DNA from: Rhodospirillales bacterium
GTDB taxonomy: Bacteria > Pseudomonadota > Alphaproteobacteria > Reyranellales > Reyranellaceae
Direction: 5' to 3'
Assembly (NCBI GenBank): GCA_947466085.1
Contig: CANIEC010000027.1
Coordinates: forward strand, 1 to 37,350
Length of the DNA stretch: 37,350 bases
The notes beneath the pieces are model-generated. The model was given only the letters and a program-made list of their open reading frames with translations. It did no database searches and was not told where the DNA came from. Shown here one piece after another: positions 8,658-15,396 of this stretch (position 1 is the first letter of the stretch; every line of letters starts with the position of its first letter). A program made the translations under genes and the position numbers.

Positions 8658-9110
8658 TCAGTCCTCGCTCTCCTGCGTCAGCCGGGCGAGCCGGGCCCGC
8701 GCGGCGGTGCGCGTTCGGTCGCGACGGTGCTTGTAGGCGAGCAGGTCTTCCGCCCGGATGCGACGATGGGTGCCGATCTTGTGGTGCGGGATCTCCTTGG
8801 TCTCGAGCAGTTTCACGAGGAAGGGCCGGGAGACGTCGAGCATGTCGGCCGCCTGCTGGGTGGAAAGATCCGCGCCGGACGGCACGAGCGTGACCGCGTC
8901 GCCCTTGCCGATGGCCTCCAGGAGATCGAGCATCAGGCGGGCGACCGGCGGCGGAAGGTCCACGTCGGCGCTTTTGACTCCCTTCTTGACGTGAAGCGAC
9001 AGGCCGCCCCGCCTGTCCCTGTGACTCGCCAGGACCGTGCCGGCCTTCGCGGCCTTGTCGGCTTCGGCGGGCGTCGGCAGGCGTTCGGAAAGCGAGTCAT
9101 CGAGGGGCAT
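8658..9110 (-). CDS. Excisionase-type HTH DNA-binding protein, antitoxin-like (copy B)
   Basis: A 150-residue protein with the same layout as copy A: an N-terminal variable part with LSERLPTPAEADKAAKAG, then the HTH LSTQQAADMLDVSRPFL and wing KIGTHRRIRAEDLLAYK. The ATG has GGAG eight bases upstream; the frame stays open further upstream but that part has no family likeness. A decayed PIN toxin follows it and a divergent DUF5131 pseudogene lies on the other side. Antitoxins of this kind normally repress their own promoter, so a continuing role as a DNA-binding repressor is possible. The two paralogues could also bind each other's operators because those are nearly the same. Confidence 0.82.
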   Translation of the reverse strand: MPLDDSLSERLPTPAEADKAAKAGTVLASHRDRRGGLSLHVKKGVKSADVDLPPPVARLMLDLLEAIGKGDAVTLVPSGADLSTQQAADMLDVSRPFLVKLLETKEIPHHKIGTHRRIRAEDLLAYKHRRDRTRTAARARLARLTQESED

Positions 9111-9153
9111 CGGGGGTCTCCAGCTGGTGGGTGTCGGCGCACAGGTTGCAACC

Positions 9154-9190
9154 ATTATAATCGAAACAATCGCAATAGTCGAAACAATCG
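9154..9190. promoter_or_regulatory. Promoter and tandem operator-like repeats upstream of HTH copy B
   Basis: ATTATAAT at 9154-9161 gives a TATAAT -10-like hexamer on either strand. It adjoins two exact TCGAAACAATCG repeats at 9161-9172 and 9179-9190, 18 bp apart start to start. The left copy keeps the same 18-bp spacing at 1548-1559 and 1566-1577 with degenerate units (CCGAAACAATCG, TCGAAACGCTCG). Repeats placed behind the -10 of the HTH gene suggest an autoregulatory operator; no experimental consensus is known to me. Confidence 0.4.
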
Positions 9191-9292
9191 AAGCCAATGT
9201 CGCAGGGAGGGAAGGGAGCCGAAATCGTCGGGCCACCGGCGGGAATTCAGTTGACCTACAAAGGCCGGAATGGGCGCCCAGAATCGGTGGTG

Positions 9293-9807
9293 ATGGCCAC
9301 CAGCTCGATCGAATGGACGAACGCGACCTGTTCGTCGCCGATGTCTGGGATGTCATGGCGAGGACGCCGCAGCATACCTACCAGATCCTCACCAAGCGGC
9401 CCGAGCGCATGGAAGAGCTGACAGCGCGGCTGCCGCTGCTCGCCAACGTCTGGCTGGGGGCGAGCGTCGAGAACGCCGACCATCTCTTCCGTATCGATCA
9501 TCTTCGGCGCGTGCGGGCGGCCGTCCGCTTCCTGTCGCTGGAGCCGCTTCTGTCGTCGCTGGTTTCATCGGTTCCCGGAGGCATCGATCTGCGCGGGATC
9601 GATTGGGCCATCGTCGGCGGTGAGTCCGGTCCCGGCGCACGGCCTGTCGATCCGTCGTGGGTGCGCGAGATCCGCGACGCCAGCCGCGCGCAGGGCACGG
9701 CGTTCCTCTTCAAGCAGTGGGGCGGGACGAACAAGAAGAAGCACGGCCGCACGCTGGACGGCCGGACCTGGGACGAGTTTCCGGCCGGGTCCTCCGCCCT
9801 GCGATAG
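9293..9807 (+). pseudogene. DUF5131 (phage Gp37/Gp68) family gene with internal deletion and frame change
   Basis: The gene starts ATG with MATSSIEWTNAT, the conserved beginning of DUF5131 proteins. Within two bases (about 9329-9331) the family continues in another frame, from VADVWDVMARTPQHTYQILTKRPERM to the C-terminus FLFKQWGGTNKKKHGRTLDG. The missing part, probably 70 or more codons, includes the invariant WNPVTGC-KVSPGCKHCYA cysteine cluster thought to bind metal or an iron-sulfur centre. The remaining 3' part (ASVENADHLFRIDHLR, RFLSLEPLL, VGGESGPGARP) is well preserved, so the deletion appears recent. It sits divergently from HTH copy B and shares its upstream region. Confidence 0.82.
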
Positions 9808-9895
9808 CAGCCGCCCCGACCCCGTAGTCCGCCCCGACCGCATCCTCTACGCTCATGGCAAGCAGGCGACATGACCTGCCCCGGAGGAGACATCG

Positions 9896-10879
9896 ATGCG
9901 CCTGACACGTCGCGCCACGCTGGGCGGCCTTATCGCCACGTCACCCGTTCTGGCTACAGCACCCGCGCTGGCTCAGAAAAGCGATTACCCCAACCGGCGG
10001 CTGCGGCTGCTCGTGCCGAGCGCGGCCGGCGGCTACGAGGTCTATGCCCGCATCCTGGCGCCGCGGCTCGCCGAGTTGCTGGGGCAGCCGGTGGTGGTCG
10101 ACAACAAGCCCGGCGCCAACGGCATCATCGGCATGCAGGAGGTCCAGCGCAGCGCGCCCGACGGCTACACCTTCATGTTCGCCCATGTCGGCGCCATCTC
10201 GATCGGCATCAGCATCTATCCCAACATGCCGCTCGATCCGGTCGACGATCTCGCGTCGATCTCGGTGGCCGTCACCTCGCCGCTGGTCTGGGTAGTGACG
10301 CCGTCGCTGCCCTTCAGGACGATGCCGGAGTTCATCGCCAAGGCGCAGGCCGAGCCCGGCCAGTGGCGCTACGGCCTGCCGGCATCGGGCAGCATCCCGC
10401 ACCTGGTCGCCGAGGACATCAAGATCCGCCACAAGCTCGACATGCCGGCCGTGCCCTATCGCAGCACGCCGCAGTCGCTCTTGGCGGTGATCAACGGCGA
10501 GGTGCCGATCACGGTCGACAGTCTGGGCGCCAGCGCGGGTCACATCGCCGGCGGCAAGCTGCGGGCGCTGGCCATCACCTCGCGCGAGCGCTCGCCGCGC
10601 CTGCCCGACGTGCCGACCATGATGGAACTGGGCCTCGATCAGCGCGAGTGGGTGGCCTGGTACGCCTTCATGGCGCCCAAGGGCACGCCCGACGAGATCG
10701 TCCAGAAGCTGAACGGCGCCATCAACCAGGCGCTGCAGGAGGAGGCCATCGCCACCCGTATCCGCGAGCTGGGCGCCTCACCGCGGATCACGACGCCCGC
10801 CGAGACGCTCGCCTTCATCACCGCGGAGCGCGCCGATTTCGGCGCCATCGCCAAGGCCGGCAAGATCCGCGTGGAATAG
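9896..10879 (+). CDS. Bug-type tripartite tricarboxylate transporter substrate-binding protein
   Basis: A complete 327-residue protein, normal for the Bug family. The N-terminus MRLTRRATLGGLIATSPVL carries a twin-arginine motif (TRRATLGG) ahead of a hydrophobic stretch ending PALAQ, so export may be by the Tat route. The mature protein starts YPNRRLRLLVPSAAGG, followed by ANGIIGMQEVQRSAPDGYTF, AVPYRST, RLPDVPTMMELG and APKGTPDEIVQKLN. GGAGGA precedes the ATG. It is not closely similar to the Bug protein at the left edge. No TctA/TctB permease lies nearby and the next gene downstream is unrelated, so it is another isolated receptor of unknown ligand. Confidence 0.92.
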   Translation: MRLTRRATLGGLIATSPVLATAPALAQKSDYPNRRLRLLVPSAAGGYEVYARILAPRLAELLGQPVVVDNKPGANGIIGMQEVQRSAPDGYTFMFAHVGAISIGISIYPNMPLDPVDDLASISVAVTSPLVWVVTPSLPFRTMPEFIAKAQAEPGQWRYGLPASGSIPHLVAEDIKIRHKLDMPAVPYRSTPQSLLAVINGEVPITVDSLGASAGHIAGGKLRALAITSRERSPRLPDVPTMMELGLDQREWVAWYAFMAPKGTPDEIVQKLNGAINQALQEEAIATRIRELGASPRITTPAETLAFITAERADFGAIAKAGKIRVE

Positions 10880-10966
10880 GGCAGGGCCTCCGGGCCGTTT
10901 CCGTTGTGTGTCGCCGACCTGCGCGGGTAGAGAGTCGGGCGATCTCCTTTTCAGGATTGTGACGGC

Positions 10967-11362
10967 ATGCCGCTCCACTGGACGATCGACTCGCGGACGA
11001 AGCTCCTGGCGGTCGTCGCCGACGGCGCCGTCGACCTCGCCGACTTCGATCGCCTGCTGGACGTGATCATCGGGTCGAACATCCAGGGCTTCCGCAAGCT
11101 GTTCGACGGTCGCCGGGCCGAGCCGCGGATGGGCGAGCAGGAGCTGCTTTCGGTGGGCGTCCGCCTCCGGTCGCTGCATGCCGGGTCCGGCGCCGCGCTC
11201 GGTCCCCTGGCCGTCGTCGTGCGCGACGAGAATTACCGGCAGGCGGCGCGGATCCTGGGGATCCTCGCCGTCCCCAAACGCCCGATGCGCGTGTTCAGGC
11301 AGCCGGACAAGGCCCGCGCCTGGCTTGACTCGCCCGCCATCATCGCGAGCGTGCCGGGCTGA
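10967..11362 (+). CDS. Hypothetical 131-residue protein, possibly SpoIIAA/STAS-like fold
   Basis: The protein has no signal peptide or membrane segment. The alternation MPLHWTIDSRTKLLAVVADGAVDLADFDRLLDVIIG followed by the FRKLFDGRRAE segment and a late VVVRDENYRQAARILG helix resembles the small SpoIIAA-like alpha/beta proteins common in alphaproteobacteria, in which a strand pair is followed by a helix beginning with an acidic residue. This is a fold-level impression, not a firm family call. Its 3' end overlaps the end of the convergent DUF1971 gene by 23 bp. Confidence 0.65.
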   Translation: MPLHWTIDSRTKLLAVVADGAVDLADFDRLLDVIIGSNIQGFRKLFDGRRAEPRMGEQELLSVGVRLRSLHAGSGAALGPLAVVVRDENYRQAARILGILAVPKRPMRVFRQPDKARAWLDSPAIIASVPG

Positions 11363-11642
11363 AGCGCTCCGGGGCGTGGTCGTAGAAATCGACCTGCATC
11401 CGCATTCGGCCGAGCGGCTCGACATGGTGCGACTGCTGCGGCCGGATGAGACCCGGACGCTCCGGAGCGAGGATCGTGCCCTCGGCGCCGGCACCCGGGC
11501 CATCGTCGAGGACGAGCCGCAGCTCGCCCTCCAGCACGCGGATCACGCCCCACACGCCGTCCTTCGTCCGGTGCTCCCGCCGCAGCGCCGCGGGCAGCGT
11601 CGTCTCGTCGAACACCGGCGTCGATTTGTAGGGCGTGCTCAT
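11340..11642 (-). CDS. DUF1971 (TehB-type cupin) protein
   Basis: A 100-residue single-domain cupin. It opens with [40 protein letters not shown] and ends with [17 protein letters not shown], the pattern of DUF1971, the domain fused to some TehB methyltransferases. Cupins of this type are small beta-barrels that can bind a metal or ligand; the biochemical role is unknown. The start codon overlaps the stop of the alternative oxidase gene (ATGA), so the two are almost certainly translated as one operon. In E. coli tehAB belongs to the nitric-oxide-responsive NsrR regulon, which fits a partner of an NO-resistant oxidase, but this link is inference. Confidence 0.8.
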   Translation of the reverse strand: MSTPYKSTPVFDETTLPAALRREHRTKDGVWGVIRVLEGELRLVLDDGPGAGAEGTILAPERPGLIRPQQSHHVEPLGRMRMQVDFYDHAPERFSPARSR

Positions 11643-12178
11643 GCGGCTAGCCGAATTTCTTCCGCATGCTCGGGATAGGGCGCCGCTGGGGTGGTGACAG
11701 GACGGCCGGCCAGCTCGTTGGCGAAGCCGTGGTTGACGTCGCGGTGATGGGCCTCGTCGGCGCGGACCACCAGCACCACGTCGCGCAGGGTGGCGTCGTC
11801 GGGCAGCTTCCAGTAGTGCCGCGCGATCGCCGGGGCGGGGACGTTGGGCGTGCGGCCCTCGTCCAGCTCGGCCAGGAAGTGGGTGTAGCTGATCACCGCC
11901 TCCTCCTCGAAATAGCCGACGACACGGTGCGCCGTGCGCGCGCTCACGAGATAGAGCGCGAAGAAGGCGAGATAGAACCCCCACTGCACGCCCAGGACGA
12001 CGAACCGCTCGAACAGCGTGGGCTTCGCCACCTCGATGAAGGTCATGAGGTGCATGCGCTCGTTCTCGGCTTCCTCCATGAGCGTGCGGATCCAGCCTTT
12101 GTCGTCGCACATGTTCCGGAGGCAGCGCAGGTGGGTGCCTGCAATCTCCGCAATCGATGCGGCGATTGTAACCTCCAT
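11639..12178 (-). CDS. Alternative oxidase (AOX) family protein with short or divergent N-terminus
   Basis: The 179-residue product has most of the diiron AOX signature: [15 protein letters not shown] (about 35-49), a hydrophobic stretch [36 protein letters not shown] and [16 protein letters not shown]. These supply three of the four Glu ligands and both His ligands of the diiron centre that oxidises ubiquinol and reduces oxygen. Bacterial AOXs are usually about 210-230 residues. Here the first-ligand helix (normally LETVA-VPGMVGG) is replaced by [14 protein letters not shown], whose Glu2 lies one residue off register. The ATG has no good ribosome-binding site and the lipoprotein gene ends 41 bp upstream, leaving no room for the missing part. 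It may be truncated or a degenerate but working form. Confidence 0.78.
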   Translation of the reverse strand: MEVTIAASIAEIAGTHLRCLRNMCDDKGWIRTLMEEAENERMHLMTFIEVAKPTLFERFVVLGVQWGFYLAFFALYLVSARTAHRVVGYFEEEAVISYTHFLAELDEGRTPNVPAPAIARHYWKLPDDATLRDVVLVVRADEAHHRDVNHGFANELAGRPVTTPAAPYPEHAEEIRLAA

Positions 12179-12219
12179 TCGCTGCAAGATATGTGGAGAA
12201 AGAACCCGCCGGCGCGGCC

Positions 12220-12474
12220 TCAGTATTTCGTGTCGCCGCCGCCGCTGTCGGCGCCGCGCGCCGAGTCTTCCTTGATGCGCTGCATGAGCATGGTCGACGA
12301 GCTGGTCGTGCCGTTCCAGGTCGCGTTGACGTTGGAGCGGACGCCCATGTAACGCTCCGACGCCGCGCCGGTGGCGCCGGGATTGCCGCCGGGGGTGCCG
12401 GCAGTGCCGGTGTCGCTGCCGCTGCAGCCGGCCAGGATCAGGAACATCGCCGCGAACGGCACTTTCATCGACAT
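12220..12474 (-). CDS. Small predicted lipoprotein
   Basis: An 84-residue product with a lipoprotein signal: [21 protein letters not shown], a short basic start, hydrophobic core and LAGC lipobox. The mature part is Gly/Ser/Thr-rich and low complexity, with one ordered-looking segment, [22 protein letters not shown] lies 4 bases before this ATG and 10 before a second in-frame ATG (MKVPF); either could be used. It is divergent from the MFS gene and upstream of the truncated oxidase. The function is unknown and no family is recognised. Confidence 0.6.
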   Translation of the reverse strand: MSMKVPFAAMFLILAGCSGSDTGTAGTPGGNPGATGAASERYMGVRSNVNATWNGTTSSSTMLMQRIKEDSARGADSGGGDTKY

Positions 12475-12603
12475 GGAACCTCCGCTGAAGACAGGCTGGT
12501 CCCGCCAACAGGCGACCGTTGGCGACGTTGCATGCTTCTCCTCGGGCGGGGCGTTGGCAAGGCCGTTGGCGGAACCGCCGCACCTGTATAGACAGCACGC
12601 GTC

Positions 12604-13785
12604 ATGACGATCGGCGATCCCGGCTCCGGCCACGCCCCCGGACGATGGCGGCTCGTGCGCTGGGCGGCCTCGTCGGCGACGCTGGGCTTCCCGCAGGCCG
12701 CGGCCCCGGTCGCCTTTGCATTGCTGGCCGTCGGCCTGGGCGGCGAGGCGAGCGGCGGCGCCGCCATGATCCTGGCCATGACCTTGGCGCAGGTGGCGGG
12801 CGCGCTGCCGCTGACGCGGCTGGGCCGCGGGCTGCCGATGGCCACCTTCCTGAAGCTGCTGCTGGCGGCCCGCACTGCCGCTCTGGTGGCGATCGCGCTG
12901 GGCGCGGCCGTCGGGATGTCGCTGCCGTGGCTGATCGCGCTCGCCGCCGCCGCCGGCCTGGTGAACGGCGCCGCCGCCGGCACCCTGCGCGCGGTCCTCA
13001 ACCAGTTCGCGCCGGTCTCGGGTATGTCGCGGGCGCTCGGGATCGCGGCCACGCTCAACGAACTCACCTTCGTCGCTGCGCCGGTGGTGGCCTCGGGCCT
13101 CGGCTCGGTCTCACCGGTGTTCGGCATCGTGGCGATGGCGGCCGTGGGCGCGCTCCCGGCGCTGCTGATCCCGAACCTCGGCCCGGCCGCGTCGCACGGC
13201 GGGACCCACGACGAAACGCAGCGCAAACCGACATCGATCCTGAGCACGCCGATCCTGCTGTGGCTCGCCTGCACGGCGGCGGGCGGCGCGACCGTGGCGG
13301 CGATCGAGATCGGCGCCGTCGCGCTGGCGCTGGCCTTCGGCTACCAGCCGGCGCTGGCGATCCTGTTCACGGTGCCGCTGTGCCTCGCATCGGTGGCGGG
13401 CGGGATTTGGGTCAGCGTGCGCAACCGGCGGCCGTCGCGCCGCACGGTGATGGCTCAGCTTCTGGTCATGTGCGCCGGCTCGGCGCTGGCGGCGGCCGGC
13501 CTCTCGGTGGCCGCGACGCTCGTCGGCGCGGTGCTGATCGGCCTCGTGCTGGCGCCGCTGGCGACCCACTACTCGCTGATCCTCGACACGCTGGCGCCGC
13601 CGCACCGCCGCCCGGAAGTCTTCGCCTTGATGCGCACCGCCAACGCCTGCGGCGTCATCCTCGCCAGCGCGCTGCTGACGGCGGCGCCGCTGCCGGTCGC
13701 CCTGCTCGCGATCACGGGGGTGATGGTGGCGGCGACTGTCGCGGTGGGGGTGGCGGGGCTGAGGGGGCGTGTCCCGCGCCGGTAG
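12604..13785 (+). CDS. Major facilitator superfamily (MFS) transporter
   Basis: A 393-residue, strongly hydrophobic protein with about ten to twelve membrane helices in two halves, joined by a hydrophilic loop around residues 197-215 (AASHGGTHDETQRKPTS). The first half has small-residue-rich helices such as AAAAGLVNGAAAGTLRAVLNQFAP. The second half ends LAPLATHYSLILDTLAPPHRRPEVFALMRTANACG, similar to MFS efflux-type permeases. Substrate specificity cannot be inferred. It is divergent from the lipoprotein gene and lies 43 bp upstream of the SRAP gene on the same strand. No strong ribosome-binding site is seen at this ATG. Confidence 0.82.
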   Translation: MTIGDPGSGHAPGRWRLVRWAASSATLGFPQAAAPVAFALLAVGLGGEASGGAAMILAMTLAQVAGALPLTRLGRGLPMATFLKLLLAARTAALVAIALGAAVGMSLPWLIALAAAAGLVNGAAAGTLRAVLNQFAPVSGMSRALGIAATLNELTFVAAPVVASGLGSVSPVFGIVAMAAVGALPALLIPNLGPAASHGGTHDETQRKPTSILSTPILLWLACTAAGGATVAAIEIGAVALALAFGYQPALAILFTVPLCLASVAGGIWVSVRNRRPSRRTVMAQLLVMCAGSALAAAGLSVAATLVGAVLIGLVLAPLATHYSLILDTLAPPHRRPEVFALMRTANACGVILASALLTAAPLPVALLAITGVMVAATVAVGVAGLRGRVPRR

Positions 13786-13828
13786 GGGTTCGATGGTCGC
13801 AAACGAAAGGCGATGCTAGCGTTGCGCC

Positions 13829-14545
13829 ATGTGCGGAAAGTTCACAGCCCAGGCCTCATGGCGCGAGGTCGTCGCGTTCTCGCAGCCGCTCGCCGCCGAA
13901 AGCGGCGGCGGAGGTGAAGCCGGCGGCGACGACGTCGGCGGGGGCGATGAGATCGTCACCTATCGCGTTGGCGCGGCGGTGCCGGTGATCGTGTGGGATG
14001 CCGAGGCGGGGAAGCGGCGCGTCGTGCCGATGCGCTGGGGCTTTCCCGATCCCAAGGACTGGCGGCGGCCGAGGCCGATTCATGCGCGCGCCGAGACCGT
14101 CGAGATCAAGGAGCCGTTCCGCAAGCCGTTCCACGACGGCCAGCGCGGCATCGTCGTGTTCCGCACCTTCAACGAGGGCGAGGAGGTCTTCAAGCCGTCG
14201 GGCCGGCCGGAGACGCGGCAATGGACGATCGATCCGCAGGACGGCCAACCGCGCGGCTTTGCCTTCGTGTGGCGACGCTATTCGATCGAGGGCCAGCCGG
14301 CACCGCTGCTGTTCTGCGTCATGGTGACGGTGCCGGCCAACGAGCTGATCCGCCGCACGATCAAGCCACGCGAGGACGACCCGCGCATGCCGGCGATCCT
14401 CGATGACGATGCCTGGGCGAGCTGGCTTGGCGAGGACGGCGCCGACGCCGCGACCGCCAAGACGCTCCTCAGGACGATGGAAGGCGTGAACTGGACCTCG
14501 GCGGTGGAGCCCAGGAAGCCGAGGTCGCGGAAGGAGCCGCCTTAG
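13829..14545 (+). CDS. SRAP (YedK/HMCES)-fold protein, divergent
   Basis: A 238-residue protein beginning MCGKF, so Cys2 becomes the N-terminal residue as in SRAP proteins, which form a thiazolidine crosslink with abasic sites in single-stranded DNA. Other family landmarks are VVPMRWGFPDP (about 65-74), HARAET (85-90, NAR-ET in YedK), a TFNEGEE stretch near the usual catalytic Glu, and the late RMPAIL. The residue expected to be Asn before ARAET is His85. The conserved His of the IHDRMP motif is absent (KPREDDPRMPAIL). Cys2 and Arg87 remain, so DNA binding is plausible while the chemistry may be altered. There is also a Gly/Asp-rich insertion at about 25-40. Confidence 0.8.
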   Translation: MCGKFTAQASWREVVAFSQPLAAESGGGGEAGGDDVGGGDEIVTYRVGAAVPVIVWDAEAGKRRVVPMRWGFPDPKDWRRPRPIHARAETVEIKEPFRKPFHDGQRGIVVFRTFNEGEEVFKPSGRPETRQWTIDPQDGQPRGFAFVWRRYSIEGQPAPLLFCVMVTVPANELIRRTIKPREDDPRMPAILDDDAWASWLGEDGADAATAKTLLRTMEGVNWTSAVEPRKPRSRKEPP

Positions 14546-14551
14546 GCCCGT

Positions 14552-14953
14552 CTACTTCCCGCGCTTGGCCAGCCAGGCCTTCATCTCGGCGATTTCCCTC
14601 TCCTGGTCGGCGATGATCTTCTCCGCCAACTTCCGGACCTCGGGATCCTTGCCGTACTGCAGCTCGATCCTGGCCATGTCGATGGCGCCCTGGTGATGCG
14701 GGATCATCCCGCGCACGAAATCGACGTCGGCATCGCCGGTCAGCGGCACGTTCATGTCCTTCATCATCGCCATGTGCGCTTCCTTCTGCGCCCGGACGGA
14801 CGGCGGATCGGAAGGCTGGGGCATCATGTCCTGCATCCCCGACATGCCTTGCGCATTGGGCCCGCTGCCGTGGTTGTGCGCCTGTGCGAAGGCGTTGCCG
14901 GCCAGCGAGATCAGCAGGGCGGCGGCGGTGGCGGCGATCGCAATCTTCTTCAT
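14552..14953 (-). CDS. DUF305 exported protein of metal-resistance cluster
   Basis: A 133-residue protein with a Sec signal peptide ([24 protein letters not shown]). The following region is rich in His and Met ([19 protein letters not shown]), and the DUF305 core has the signature [17 protein letters not shown] followed by helical [30 protein letters not shown]305 proteins are periplasmic four-helix proteins; some, such as CopM, bind copper. It is the last gene of the minus-strand efflux cluster and ends six bases from the convergent SRAP gene. Confidence 0.88.
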   Translation of the reverse strand: MKKIAIAATAAALLISLAGNAFAQAHNHGSGPNAQGMSGMQDMMPQPSDPPSVRAQKEAHMAMMKDMNVPLTGDADVDFVRGMIPHHQGAIDMARIELQYGKDPEVRKLAEKIIADQEREIAEMKAWLAKRGK

Positions 14954-14972
14954 GACTTTCTCCTGTATTGCT

Positions 14973-15368
14973 TCAGTTGAACCTGGCCTGCGCGACGGTC
15001 CCGTCCGGGGCCGTGAGCTGGACGACGCCCTTGGGCGGCGACGGAAGTGGCGCCGGCGCGGTGCCGGTCAGCCGGTCGGTGCCCTCGGGCTGCAGCGGGA
15101 TGCGCTGCGGCTTGCCTTCGATCACCAGGATCGCGAGGGCCTTGAAGCCGGTGGCCGGCAGCGGCGCGTCGTTGGCGTCGGAGACGAACACTTCGAGGCG
15201 CGTTCCCTTGCCGACCAGTTCGACGTGATACTTGCCGGCGTCTGTGAGCTGGCCGCCGTTGGGGCCCTTGGCATCGTGTGCGCGGGCGGGAAGCACCGCG
15301 GCCCAGGGGCTCCAGGTGGCCGCCATGGCCAACGTGGCCGCGGTGAGGATGTTCCGTCGTCTCGTCAT
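14973..15368 (-). CDS. Exported protein of RND metal-efflux cluster
   Basis: A 131-residue exported protein. The start is the ATG preceded by GAGAGGGAC, giving [19 protein letters not shown] as a signal peptide that ends near PARAHD. The mature part begins [11 protein letters not shown], a small beta-rich domain resembling the short periplasmic proteins that accompany Cus/Czc-type pumps, and shares the GPNGGQ motif seen in the N-terminal parts of some adaptors. It lies 28 bp behind the RND pump gene and 19 bp ahead of the DUF305 gene, so it belongs to the operon. The exact role is unknown; metal binding via the N-terminal His is possible. Confidence 0.75.
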   Translation of the reverse strand: MTRRRNILTAATLAMAATWSPWAAVLPARAHDAKGPNGGQLTDAGKYHVELVGKGTRLEVFVSDANDAPLPATGFKALAILVIEGKPQRIPLQPEGTDRLTGTAPAPLPSPPKGVVQLTAPDGTVAQARFN

Positions 15369-15396
15369 GGTGTCCCTCTCTTTCATTCGTGGTCGA

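Larger units (their letters stand above)
8651..9263. repeat. Right copy of the ~610-bp direct repeat carrying an HTH gene
   Basis: This is the partner of 1040-1649, in the same orientation. It probably resembles the ancestral arrangement more closely: it is still followed on the minus strand by the PIN-toxin relic and on the plus strand by a DUF5131 gene start, both missing from the left copy. Differences are scattered substitutions plus short changes in the promoter segment (9130-9160). Confidence 0.9.

Noticed and set aside
1040..9263. Composite transposon explanation for the direct repeats
   Set aside because: The repeats hold a regulator gene, not a transposase, and lack terminal inverted repeats.
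9037..9807. A 256-codon frame as a complete DUF5131 gene
   Set aside because: Its first part is antisense to HTH copy B; the true family start MATSSIEWTNAT is in a different frame, so the gene is broken.
11639..12598. A 319-residue alternative oxidase using the longest frame
   Set aside because: The first 130 or so residues are the shadow of the lipoprotein gene and do not resemble any oxidase.
12519..13988. A 489-codon open frame on the plus strand
   Set aside because: It overlaps the MFS gene in another frame and gives Arg/Gly/Ala-rich sequence without family likeness.
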